Assembly (NCBI GenBank): GCA_900769885.1
Contig: CAAGIG010000063.1
Location: forward strand, 1 to 32,665
Origin: Rikenellaceae bacterium
GTDB lineage: Bacteria; Bacteroidota; Bacteroidia; Bacteroidales; UBA932
DNA length: 32,665 nucleotides
Reading direction: 5' to 3'
In this document: positions 1-6,642 of the stretch, piece after piece
How the letters are laid out: each line of letters begins with the position of its first letter
Numbering within the stretch: position 1 is the first letter of the stretch
Notes under the pieces: generated by a model
The model's database searches: none
Seen by the model: the letters and a program-made list of their open reading frames with translations, nothing else
Told to the model about the DNA's origin: nothing
Program-made: the position numbers and the translations under genes

Positions 1-865
1 AATCTGTAGTTCCTGAGATAAGGTTACCCATAATGTTTGTTCTGTAGTTTTCTTGAAGAGGAATATTTGTGAAGTTATGTGTTACAACAGGACCTTCTTC
101 CAATTTAATTACAGCTGTAACATCTACCAATGCTCTGTCATCTCCAACAACTGGAAGATAATTCATTGAAACATATTTATAAGTAACACCATCATCGGTT
201 ACATATTCTTCTTGAGGAACATTTGCAGCATCAAATTCAATAATATCAGCATCTTCCCCCATACCTGAAACAGTATTAAACTTAGTAGCAACATTTGTTA
301 CAGATATTTTTGAGGTAGATAGAGTCATAGGTTGAGTATTTGCATCTGTAACCAAACCATCCTCTGTTGTTCTAAGATTCAATTGAGCAAAAGGACGTCT
401 AAGGGTAATAGTTGCATTAACTCCATCTACCTTGAAATTTTCTTCAAAATGGAAGAAAGCAGCACCATCCTCATTATTAGGGTAGTTTGCGTTCATTTGA
501 ATACTTCTCAAATCATAAGGTGCACCACTTGCAACATACGCATCTTCAGATTGAGCCCAGAAGATCAAATCATAAGTTTGTCCTTTGATAAGATCAAAAG
601 AGACATCAAATCTACCGGTTCCTTCTTGAACATTGACTGTTTTATAGACTAAAGGCTGAACATCGGTTTCAACATTTGTATAAACAGCAACAAGAAGTTG
701 ATTAACATTTTCCTTGTCACCAATAGCCTTAGTTCCCATAGCATCAGGGACTTGTACTGTGAAAGTTGTAGGGCCTTCCATTTGTGGCTCAACAAGACTT
801 TCCTGACAAGATGTAGCGAATAGCATTCCGGCTAGTGCTACGATTGAAAGAAAATACTTTTTCAT
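1..865 (-). CDS. Fimbrillin-like (DUF6562-type) surface lipoprotein, partial (3' end outside window)
   Basis: Seen: reading leftward from ATG 865-863, an unbroken frame of 288 codons runs off the window edge. It starts with a lipoprotein signal peptide (MKKYFLSIVALAGMLFATSC; lipid-attachment Cys20). Then come a beta-rich domain with YDLIFWAQSEDA, a PFAQLN segment and an NYRTNIMGNL segment. Known: these motifs are typical of DUF6562/fimbrillin-like proteins of Bacteroidales, which are surface or minor fimbrial subunits exported as lipoproteins. The start is fixed by the signal peptide. No leftward TAnnTTTG box lies between the start codon and 1199, so expression probably depends on the invertible segment at 1200-1401. 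Inference: first visible gene of a phase-variable fimbria or surface-protein operon continuing to the left. Family assignment is from memory of motifs; precise subunit role unknown. Confidence 0.8.
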   Translation of the reverse strand, partial: MKKYFLSIVALAGMLFATSCQESLVEPQMEGPTTFTVQVPDAMGTKAIGDKENVNQLLVAVYTNVETDVQPLVYKTVNVQEGTGRFDVSFDLIKGQTYDLIFWAQSEDAYVASGAPYDLRSIQMNANYPNNEDGAAFFHFEENFKVDGVNATITLRRPFAQLNLRTTEDGLVTDANTQPMTLSTSKISVTNVATKFNTVSGMGEDADIIEFDAANVPQEEYVTDDGVTYKYVSMNYLPVVGDDRALVDVTAVIKLEEGPVVTHNFTNIPLQENYRTNIMGNLISGTTD

Positions 866-1199
866 AAAATCTTGAATTTAAATTTGTAAATAAGTGTATT
901 ATATTAAAAATGTTTCTTTGGGCTTTGAGGTAGTGCTTACGGTGGGAAATCATTCAAGGGTGGTGTATGAAAAAGTATTAGGGGTGATTGTCCGGCACCA
1001 CCCGGACATATTAATTTATACAACCCACACTCCTTAATTTTTTTATACAACCTTTATTATTAAAGTAACAAACTTTAAAACCCACCACCCTGAACGATAT
1101 TTCTTACGCTGTTATGCAATACCTATCAAAAAATCAAATAGCTGTATGCCAGGGAGTTACTCCTGACAAACAGAAAACTTTTAATCATACAGGACAGAC
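866..1199 (-). promoter_or_regulatory. Long structured leader region upstream of the fimbrillin-like gene
   Basis: A gene-free stretch of 334 bp between the lipoprotein start and the left arm of the inverted repeat. On the leftward strand it holds: a dyad TTAAAGT/ACTTTAA (1060-1066 with 1072-1078); two direct copies of GGTTGTATAAA (1052-1042 and 1025-1015); a GC-rich hairpin at 989-1008; and a GGGTGGTG/CACCACCC complementarity between 1083-1090 and 958-965. No intrinsic terminator with a T-run follows these structures, and no strict leftward TAnnTTTG promoter was found. Inferred to be the 5' untranslated leader when the invertible promoter points left. Confidence 0.5.
989..1008 (-). other. 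GC-rich hairpin with GGGUGGUG loop in the leader
   Basis: Seen: a perfect 7-bp stem, TGTCCGG (989-995) with CCGGACA (1002-1008), and a 6-nt loop. In the leftward RNA the loop region reads GGGUGGUG (1003-996). This repeats the GGGUGGUG at 1090-1083, and both are complementary to CACCACCC at 965-958 further downstream. No U-tract follows on either strand, so it is not an ordinary terminator. Possible RNA switch or protein site; function unproven. Confidence 0.5.
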
Positions 1200-1215
1200 A
1201 TCTCTCAATAAGAGA
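1200..1215 (+). repeat. Left inverted-repeat arm of the putative inverton
   Basis: Reads ATCTCTCAATAAGAGA and is the exact reverse complement of 1386-1401; neither the base outside nor the base inside continues the match. The arm has its own partial dyad, TCTCT-CAATA-AGAGA, two short half-sites around an asymmetric 5-bp centre. That layout is compatible with a site-specific recombinase crossover site. Confidence 0.85.
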
Positions 1216-1362
1216 AATCAGCCTTTGCAAACAGCGCATTATCAGATATTTAGAAGGAGGATACAAAGAAGAGCATTCTGAAACTATAATTCAGAAATGG
1301 GGGAAATCACACAAATTGAGAAAAAATCTTACTCAAACAAGTACATTTAGAGAAATAAATCC

Positions 1363-1370
1363 TATATTTG
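1363..1370 (+). promoter_or_regulatory. Bacteroidetes -7 promoter box inside the invertible segment
   Basis: TATATTTG matches the TAnnTTTG consensus used by the primary sigma factor of Bacteroidetes. No clear TTTG -33 element lies 19-21 nt upstream, so the promoter may be weak or need an activator. In the orientation given it reads rightward, into the terminator; after inversion it would read toward the lipoprotein gene with a leader of roughly 360 nt. Confidence 0.6.
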
Positions 1371-1385
1371 CAGAACAAACAAACA

Positions 1386-1401
1386 TCTCTTATTGAGAGA
1401 T
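1386..1401 (-). repeat. Right inverted-repeat arm of the putative inverton
   Basis: Reads TCTCTTATTGAGAGAT on the plus strand, the perfect reverse complement of the left arm at 1200-1215. It sits about 16 nt downstream of the internal TATATTTG box, so a transcript from that box would begin just before or at this arm. Only 21 bp separate it from the terminator stem. Confidence 0.85.
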
Positions 1402-1422
1402 TTACGACTAACAGAGATAAAA

Positions 1423-1449
1423 AAAGCGAACATTCTCAATGTCCGCTTT
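1423..1449. terminator. Bidirectional intrinsic terminator
   Basis: Stem AAAGCGaACATT / AATGTcCGCTTT with a 3-nt loop (CTC, 1435-1437) and one internal mismatch. On the minus strand it is followed by seven T, suiting the 3' end of the DUF1963 gene; on the plus strand it is followed by CATTTTT. It would therefore also stop rightward transcripts from the inverton. A second small hairpin (GGGGT/ACCCC, 1461-1477) lies between it and the DUF1963 stop codon. Confidence 0.8.
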
Positions 1450-1494
1450 CATTTTTCTAAGGGGTTAAAGAGACCCCATACCTATATTTATATA

Positions 1495-2157
1495 TTAAGA
1501 AGAAGCGAGGTATCCGACTACGTTCTTAAAGGTTTTCTTTCCTTCGCCGATAAAATCTTTGACAGGAATCAGGAAGAGGAGTTGTCCCCAATCCATAAAG
1601 TTAAGGGTCATACCTTCCTGGATGTCACAACTGTCGAGCTGGAATAGCAACGCATATTTGTCAAAGTCGACATCGTCAGCAAGGTATGCGGGACGACCGA
1701 GAAGTTTGTGATCGTATACAAGACTTTCACCTTCTTCTTCTACAGATTCGAAAACTATTCTCTGTTCTTTGGGTGCTATTTCCTGATCTTCGTCATCAAT
1801 CAGGATTATCCGTTCGAAATTTTCATAGTCGTTTTTGGGATAGTACAAGACTTTGACATCTCCCAAATCCCAGAATCCGTCACACATCGGCTCAGCCAGA
1901 AATTCTCCCATATAATAGTCGATTTTGGCAAAAAAGTAGAGCATTCCGGTATGTGGCAAACGATTTTCCTTATCAAAAGGAGCTACTTCTTCACAGTTGA
2001 TTTGGGCCACAAAGACATAATGGCAATCATCACCTTCTTCGTCTTCGTAGGTAGGGTATTTAAAAGTGTGGGGAAGATCAGCACTTCCCCACATTTTAGA
2101 TTGAGCTATATTAAGATCCCCCTCGTATGGTTGAGGGTTAATCTTGATAATGTTCAT
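1495..2157 (-). CDS. DUF1963 (YwqG-like) family protein
   Basis: A soluble, acidic 220-residue protein with no signal peptide or membrane segment. Seen: MWGSADLPHTFKYP near residue 22, then VFVAQINCEEV (about 48-58) and GMLYFFAKID (about 71-80), and a C-terminal MDWGQLLFLIP segment. Known: this order (substrate-like 'G..LP', then 'fl.Qi', then 'G.l.fF') is the pattern of DUF1963/YwqG proteins, whose biochemical role is not established. It begins 8 nt after the stop of the aminotransferase gene, so the two are probably co-transcribed from the promoter at 3379-3410, and ends before the terminator at 1423-1449. Start ATG 2157 is the only sensible choice given the spacing. Confidence 0.75.
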   Translation of the reverse strand: MNIIKINPQPYEGDLNIAQSKMWGSADLPHTFKYPTYEDEEGDDCHYVFVAQINCEEVAPFDKENRLPHTGMLYFFAKIDYYMGEFLAEPMCDGFWDLGDVKVLYYPKNDYENFERIILIDDEDQEIAPKEQRIVFESVEEEGESLVYDHKLLGRPAYLADDVDFDKYALLFQLDSCDIQEGMTLNFMDWGQLLFLIPVKDFIGEGKKTFKNVVGYLASS

Positions 2158-2165
2158 ATTTTCAA

Positions 2166-3356
2166 TTATTTAGACAAAAGTTGAGCAGTTGCTCTACCAA
2201 GACGTTTAACACCTTCGATCATATTCTCATCACTTACGTAAGAGAAGTTCAAGCGGAATGTGTTTTGTCCTTTACCGTTGCAATAGAATACTTCACCGAT
2301 AACGAATGCTACGTTTTCTTTGATTGCAAGGTTGAACAGATCTTTTGAATCGTATCCTTCAGGCAAGGTTACGAATAGGAACAAACCACCTTCAGGTTTT
2401 GTCCAGGTAACTCCCTCAGGCATATATTTGGTAAGACATTCGTGCATAAGATCTCTCTTTTGTCTGTACATTTCGATTGTCTTAGCAAGGTTTTTGTCAT
2501 ATAGATCTTTTTCCATATATCTTGCAGCAACTTCCTGGCTGAAGATAGGGGTACAAAGGTCAGCTGACTGTTTTGCAACTTCAATTTTCTCGATAACTTC
2601 TCTTGAAGCCATAACCCAACCCAAACGGAAACCGGGAACGAATGTTTTTGAGAAAGTACCCAAAAGGATAACTCTTTCAGGATCCAAAGAATACATTGTA
2701 GGTTGTGATTCACCTTCGAAACGGATTTCTTTGTAAGGGCTGTCTTCGATTACAAGGATATCGTATTTTTTAGCTACAGCAAGAATCTCTTTTCTTCTTT
2801 CAAGACTCATTGTAACACCTGAAGGGTTTTGGAAGTCAGGAATAGCGTAGATGAATTTAGGTTTTTTACCGATTGCACATAGTGCGCTAACTACTGCTTC
2901 TGCCTCTTCGTCAGCTTTGATTCCGATTGGCATACCTTGGTATGACCAGAATGCTTGAAGTGCTCCCAAATATGAAGGAAGACCGCACAATACAGTGTCA
3001 CCAGGGTTGATGAAGATTCTTGAAAGCAAATCCAAAGCTTGTTGAGATGCTGTGGTGATGATGATATTTTCAATACCTACATTCACACCTTCTTTTTGGT
3101 ATCTCTTAGCGATTTGGGTTCTTAGAGCAACGCTACCTTCTGTTGAACCATATTGAAGAAGTTTACCAGGCATTTCGTCCATAAGTTCTGCCATAATACC
3201 TTTAAGGTCTTCAACAGGGAATGTCAATACGTTAGGGAAACCGCCACCGAATGAAATGATTTCAGGTTTGTTTGCTACGTTTAGAAGATCTCTGATTGCC
3301 GATCTTCTCATGCTTTTCGCATTATCAGATAGAAAGGGAGTTAAATCTAGTGCCAT
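2166..3356 (-). CDS. PLP-dependent aminotransferase, class I/II (2-aminoadipate/aromatic type)
   Basis: A 396-residue cytosolic fold-type I aminotransferase transferring amino groups between amino acids and 2-oxo acids via pyridoxal phosphate. Seen: ISFGGGFPN near the N-terminus, the cofactor-binding DFQNPSG segment, and the Schiff-base lysine K237 in TFSKTFVPGFRLGW, followed by the C-terminal domain with NTFRLNFSY. The sequence resembles the MocR-like/2-aminoadipate aminotransferase group but has no DNA-binding domain; exact substrate cannot be read. An in-frame ATG lies further upstream at 3401, but a strong promoter overlaps that extension, so I place the start at ATG 3356 (MALDLTPFLS). 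First gene of a two-gene unit with the DUF1963 gene. Confidence 0.87.
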   Translation of the reverse strand: MALDLTPFLSDNAKSMRRSAIRDLLNVANKPEIISFGGGFPNVLTFPVEDLKGIMAELMDEMPGKLLQYGSTEGSVALRTQIAKRYQKEGVNVGIENIIITTASQQALDLLSRIFINPGDTVLCGLPSYLGALQAFWSYQGMPIGIKADEEAEAVVSALCAIGKKPKFIYAIPDFQNPSGVTMSLERRKEILAVAKKYDILVIEDSPYKEIRFEGESQPTMYSLDPERVILLGTFSKTFVPGFRLGWVMASREVIEKIEVAKQSADLCTPIFSQEVAARYMEKDLYDKNLAKTIEMYRQKRDLMHECLTKYMPEGVTWTKPEGGLFLFVTLPEGYDSKDLFNLAIKENVAFVIGEVFYCNGKGQNTFRLNFSYVSDENMIEGVKRLGRATAQLLSK

Positions 3357-3378
3357 AATTGTTATAAATTTACTTTTG

Positions 3379-3410
3379 CAAAAGTAACGATTTGAAATCA
3401 TTAAACCAAA
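3379..3410 (-). promoter_or_regulatory. Promoter of the aminotransferase-DUF1963 unit
   Basis: On the minus strand: TTTG (3410-3407), a 20-nt spacer, then TACTTTTG (3386-3379), a full match to the Bacteroidetes -33/-7 consensus. The -7 box lies in an 18-bp perfect palindrome, TTACTTTTGCAAAAGTAA (3370-3387), so it is present on both strands; the plus-strand copy lacks a -33 partner. The palindrome may also serve as an operator. Confidence 0.85.
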
Positions 3411-3442
3411 CTTCCTGGAATAATCTTCAGCAATTATCGCTT

Positions 3443-3476
3443 TTTGAAAGAGAAACCATTTTTTTTACTAACTTTA
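3443..3476 (+). promoter_or_regulatory. Weak candidate promoter of queD-polA-sigma-rsmG
   Basis: TTTG (3443-3446), a 22-nt spacer and TAACTTTA (3469-3476), which differs from TAnnTTTG at the last base. It ends 24 nt before the queD start and is the best candidate in the 140-bp divergent gap. No preQ1-riboswitch-like structure was recognised here. Confidence 0.4.
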
Positions 3477-3500
3477 CAAGTTCTAATACCTATATAAAGT

Positions 3501-3941
3501 ATGCCGATTCTTAGAATTACCAAAGAGTTCCGCTTCGAAGGAGCACACGCACTCAGGGGATATGAGGGAAAGTGCCAACATATCCACGGACATTCTTATT
3601 TATTGTATGTTACAGTTGAAGGGACTCCTGATGCCGCAGAAGGGAAACACGGCAGTGGTATGATTCTTGATTTCAAGATTGTCAAAAACATTGTCAATCA
3701 AACCATTATCGAGAAGTTTGACCACGCATTGGTTATGCAGGAGGGGACTCCTCTGACTGCAGAAATTGAAGCGGCCTACGGAAATGTGGTGGTAGTCCCA
3801 TTCAGGCCTACCAGTGAGAATATGATTTCCCTTTTTGCAGAGGAAATTTCAAAAGCTCTTCCCCCACAGGCCAAACTTTATTCATTGAAACTCTACGAGA
3901 CGGTAGGGTCTTATGTGGAATGGTTTGCCGGCAACGATTAA
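3501..3941 (+). CDS. queD: 6-carboxytetrahydropterin synthase (QueD / PTPS family)
   Basis: Converts 7,8-dihydroneopterin triphosphate to 6-carboxy-5,6,7,8-tetrahydropterin in queuosine (7-deazaguanine) biosynthesis. Seen: 146 residues with the family's zinc ligands H16, H29 and H31 (EGAHAL and HIHGHSY), the catalytic cysteine C25 in KCQHIHGH, a FDHALV motif carrying the catalytic Asp-His pair, and the C-terminal Glu in LYETVGSYVEW that anchors the pterin. Length fits the slightly larger QueD variants. First gene of a tight cluster; polA starts 21 nt downstream. No other queuosine gene lies nearby, so the linkage to polA looks like operon sharing rather than pathway clustering. Confidence 0.92.
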   Translation: MPILRITKEFRFEGAHALRGYEGKCQHIHGHSYLLYVTVEGTPDAAEGKHGSGMILDFKIVKNIVNQTIIEKFDHALVMQEGTPLTAEIEAAYGNVVVVPFRPTSENMISLFAEEISKALPPQAKLYSLKLYETVGSYVEWFAGND

Positions 3942-3962
3942 TCCCTTTTGAACAAGTTCACG

Positions 3963-6638
3963 ATGAAGAAACTTATACTGATTGACGGTCACGCACTGAT
4001 GTTCAGAATGTATTATGCATTTCTGCGCCGCCCTATGATTAATTCAAAAGGGGTCGACACATCTGTCCTTTTCGGCTTTACACAATATTTGCTGGAGCTG
4101 ATAAACAAGGAGCAGCCCACACACCTGGCAGTGGCCTTTGACCCCCCTTGCAAAACTTTCAGACACGAGTTCTACTCCGAATACAAAGCCAACAGAAGTG
4201 CTGCACCCGAAGTAATCAAAGAATCTTTGGAACCTTTGTGCAACATTGTCAAAGCCCTGAACATCCCTGTTCTGATGTCAGAAGGGTTTGAGGCTGACGA
4301 TGTTATCGGTTCTGTTGCAAAACAATGGTCGCAAAAGGGATTCACCGTGGTGATGGTATCGCCCGACAAAGATTTGGGACAACTCATAGACGACAATATC
4401 TTCCAATTCAAACCCGGAAAAAGCGGTGCAGAGAATGAGATTCTTGGCAAAAAAGAGATTTGTGAAAAGTTCTCAATTGAAAATCCATTGCAAATCATTG
4501 ATATACTTGCAATTTGGGGTGATGCTTCCGACAATGTTCCGGGAGTTCGCGGCATAGGGGAAGTTGGAGCAAAGAAACTTGTATCACAATTCGGATCGGT
4601 AGAGAATATTATTGCCAATGCAGACAAGCTCCCTGCAAAACAGAAGCAGTCGGTCCTCGATTCTATCGAGAGTCTGAAAACAAGCAAATTCCTTGTAACA
4701 ATCAGAACCGACATTGAGATGAATCTCACAGAAGAGGACTTAAGAGTCTCTTTTACAAATAGTTCCAAAGCAAAAGAGTTACTGAAAGAGTATGAATGCT
4801 TCTCATTGGTATCTTTGATTCCCGGAGGAGATGCGACTCCGCAGGAGAGTAATAATGTAAACAATATGCAATTCAATACCGAACAGGTTACTGTCGGTGA
4901 GGTGCTTAAAAAAGCGAAGGACAATAAGAGAATCGCAATATCCATCGGCAACGACAATTCGATATATGTCGCTGCAGGAGAGGCAAATGCCACCATTGGT
5001 ACGGCTATTTGCAAAAAGGGAGAAGAGATCAGAGAAATTATTGAAGATAAGGACATTATAAAGATAGGCCACAATTTCAAGAGTCTATTAAAACTCTTGT
5101 GGAAAGAGGAGATATACCCCGAAGGGACAATCGCTGACCTTGAACTGATGCATTACCTCATCAACCCCGAGGTCTCCCACAGAGTAGATATTCTTTCAAG
5201 TTCTCTACTGGGGATAGACCCATCTATGATTGCCTCACAGGGGAAAGCTCCTGTCGAGGAGATTCAGATGGATTTGTTCTCATTCTCCGAAGAGACTCAA
5301 GGAGATTCTGCGATAGAGAATGAAAGGCAAAGCAAAAGAATTGAGACAGCTCTGATGCTACCTTTATATAGTGCTTTGGCGAAAAAATTTGAAGAGGATA
5401 AAGGAGTTGAAGAGTTATATTACTCCATTGAGATGCCACTGATTTCGGTATTGGCACAAATGGAAGTAAATGGTTTCAAGATAGATACAAATATGTTATC
5501 GGCATTTGGGGAAGAACTTGGAAAAGAGCTTGCCCTGATTGAAAACAAAATCAGAGAACTTGCAGAACAGCCCGACCTGAATGTCTCCTCTCCTATGCAA
5601 TTGGGTGTTGTTTTGTTTGAAAAATTGAAAATTGACCCCAAAGCGAAGAAGAATAAAAGGGGAAATTATTCAACTGACGAAGAGACCCTTACAGAACTTG
5701 CAGACAAGCATCCGATTGTGAATGAGATACTGCGTTTCAGAGCTATCAAAAAATTGCTATCGACATATATCGAACCATTTCCGACCTTGATTGATCCCAC
5801 TGACGGCAAAGTACATACAACTTTCAATCAGGCACTTACAGCCACCGGAAGATTAAGCTCGGTAAAGCCTAATCTTCAGAACATTCCTATCCGTACAGAG
5901 ATGGGTAAAGAGATTCGCAGAGCATTCATCGGTTCATCTGCCCAGCACAGGATTGTCTCTGCCGACTACTCTCAAATTGAATTGAGGATAATGGCTGCCT
6001 TGAGTGGCGACAACGATATGATTGAGGCTTTCCGCAATGGAAAGGATATCCACACTGCGACTGCCGCAAAAATTTTCAAGGAAGAGACAGAGGATGTAAC
6101 CTCTGACCAAAGGAGAATTGCCAAAACTGCCAACTTTGGAATCATCTATGGAATTTCACCTTTTGGCCTTTCCCAAAGATTGAATATCCCAAGAAAAGAG
6201 GCCAAAGAGCTTATAGAAGAGTACTTTTTGAATTACCCTGCAATCTCTGAATATATTGAGAGAATGAAGGTTCAGGCCAGGGAGAATGGATTTGTGCAAA
6301 CCATCTTCGGAAGGAAAAGGTATTTGAAGGATATAAACTCCAGAAATGCTACAGTAAGGGGATTTGCCGAGCGGAATGCCATCAATGCCCCTATTCAGGG
6401 AAGTGCTGCTGATATCATCAAAATGGCAATGATCAATGTAGCAAAAGCATTGAAAGAGAACAATCTGGAATCCAAAATGATTCTACAGGTGCACGATGAG
6501 CTTGTTTTTGATTGTCCTGTCGGGGAGGTGGAAAAGGTTAAAGCGATTGTGCGCGAACAAATGGAAAATGTAACCCGTTTATCAGTTCCTCTGACTGTCG
6601 AATGTAACGACGGAGAGAACTGGTTACAAGCACACTAA
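3963..6638 (+). CDS. polA: DNA polymerase I with inactive-looking proofreading domain
   Basis: Repair and Okazaki-fragment polymerase, 891 residues. Seen: an N-terminal 5' nuclease (DGHALMF at 7-13, EADDVIG, helix-hairpin GIGEVGAKKL); a central 3'-5' exonuclease fold; and a polymerase domain with motif A DYSQIELR (D668), motif B RRIAKTANFGIIYG (from R717) and motif C VHDELV (H844-D845-E846). In the central domain the usual acidic DxE of exo motif I is absent (RIAISIGNDN), exo II reads IGHNFKSLLK without the catalytic Asp, and the final Y..D is missing, so proofreading is probably lost, as in Taq and Bacillus enzymes. A TTG lies 15 nt upstream in frame, but ATG 3963 (MKKLILIDGHA) matches family starts. 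Followed after 4 nt by an ECF sigma gene. Confidence 0.95.
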   Translation: MKKLILIDGHALMFRMYYAFLRRPMINSKGVDTSVLFGFTQYLLELINKEQPTHLAVAFDPPCKTFRHEFYSEYKANRSAAPEVIKESLEPLCNIVKALNIPVLMSEGFEADDVIGSVAKQWSQKGFTVVMVSPDKDLGQLIDDNIFQFKPGKSGAENEILGKKEICEKFSIENPLQIIDILAIWGDASDNVPGVRGIGEVGAKKLVSQFGSVENIIANADKLPAKQKQSVLDSIESLKTSKFLVTIRTDIEMNLTEEDLRVSFTNSSKAKELLKEYECFSLVSLIPGGDATPQESNNVNNMQFNTEQVTVGEVLKKAKDNKRIAISIGNDNSIYVAAGEANATIGTAICKKGEEIREIIEDKDIIKIGHNFKSLLKLLWKEEIYPEGTIADLELMHYLINPEVSHRVDILSSSLLGIDPSMIASQGKAPVEEIQMDLFSFSEETQGDSAIENERQSKRIETALMLPLYSALAKKFEEDKGVEELYYSIEMPLISVLAQMEVNGFKIDTNMLSAFGEELGKELALIENKIRELAEQPDLNVSSPMQLGVVLFEKLKIDPKAKKNKRGNYSTDEETLTELADKHPIVNEILRFRAIKKLLSTYIEPFPTLIDPTDGKVHTTFNQALTATGRLSSVKPNLQNIPIRTEMGKEIRRAFIGSSAQHRIVSADYSQIELRIMAALSGDNDMIEAFRNGKDIHTATAAKIFKEETEDVTSDQRRIAKTANFGIIYGISPFGLSQRLNIPRKEAKELIEEYFLNYPAISEYIERMKVQARENGFVQTIFGRKRYLKDINSRNATVRGFAERNAINAPIQGSAADIIKMAMINVAKALKENNLESKMILQVHDELVFDCPVGEVEKVKAIVREQMENVTRLSVPLTVECNDGENWLQAH

Positions 6639-6642
6639 GAAA

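Larger units (their letters stand above)
1200..1401. promoter_or_regulatory. Putative invertible promoter segment (inverton), OFF orientation
   Basis: Seen: two perfect 16-bp inverted repeats (1200-1215 and 1386-1401) enclose 170 bp with no credible gene. Inside is a rightward TATATTTG box (1363-1370) that would fire across the right arm straight into the bidirectional terminator at 1423-1449. A perfect 7-bp dyad (TTCTGAA, 1276-1282; TTCAGAA, 1290-1296) lies near the centre. Flipping the segment would place the box just inside the left arm, pointing at the lipoprotein gene at 865. Known: promoter inversion between short inverted repeats controls capsules and fimbriae in Bacteroidales and is done by site-specific recombinases. 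No recombinase gene is visible here; it may lie to the left or elsewhere. Inversion is inferred, not shown. Confidence 0.75.

Noticed and set aside
953..1094. Second inverted repeat pair (TTCAaGGGTGGTG / CACCACCCTGAA) considered as another invertible segment
   Set aside because: Imperfect (one bulged base), no promoter box between the arms, and a third copy of the core sits in a hairpin between them; an RNA structure is the simpler reading.
1297..1350. 17-codon ORF (ATG 1297) inside the invertible segment
   Set aside because: No ribosome binding site at proper spacing, very short, and upstream of the only promoter box; probably chance.
1393..1647. 84-codon plus-strand frame starting (TTG) in the right repeat arm
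   Set aside because: It crosses a strong terminator and runs antisense to the DUF1963 gene; no recognisable protein features, non-ATG start.
3402..3500. preQ1 riboswitch in front of queD
   Set aside because: No matching hairpin plus A-rich tail pattern; only a weak promoter was seen.
4172..5080. 302-codon minus-strand frame inside polA
   Set aside because: Shadow of polA: low-complexity Ser/Leu/Pro composition, no family motif, no promoter.
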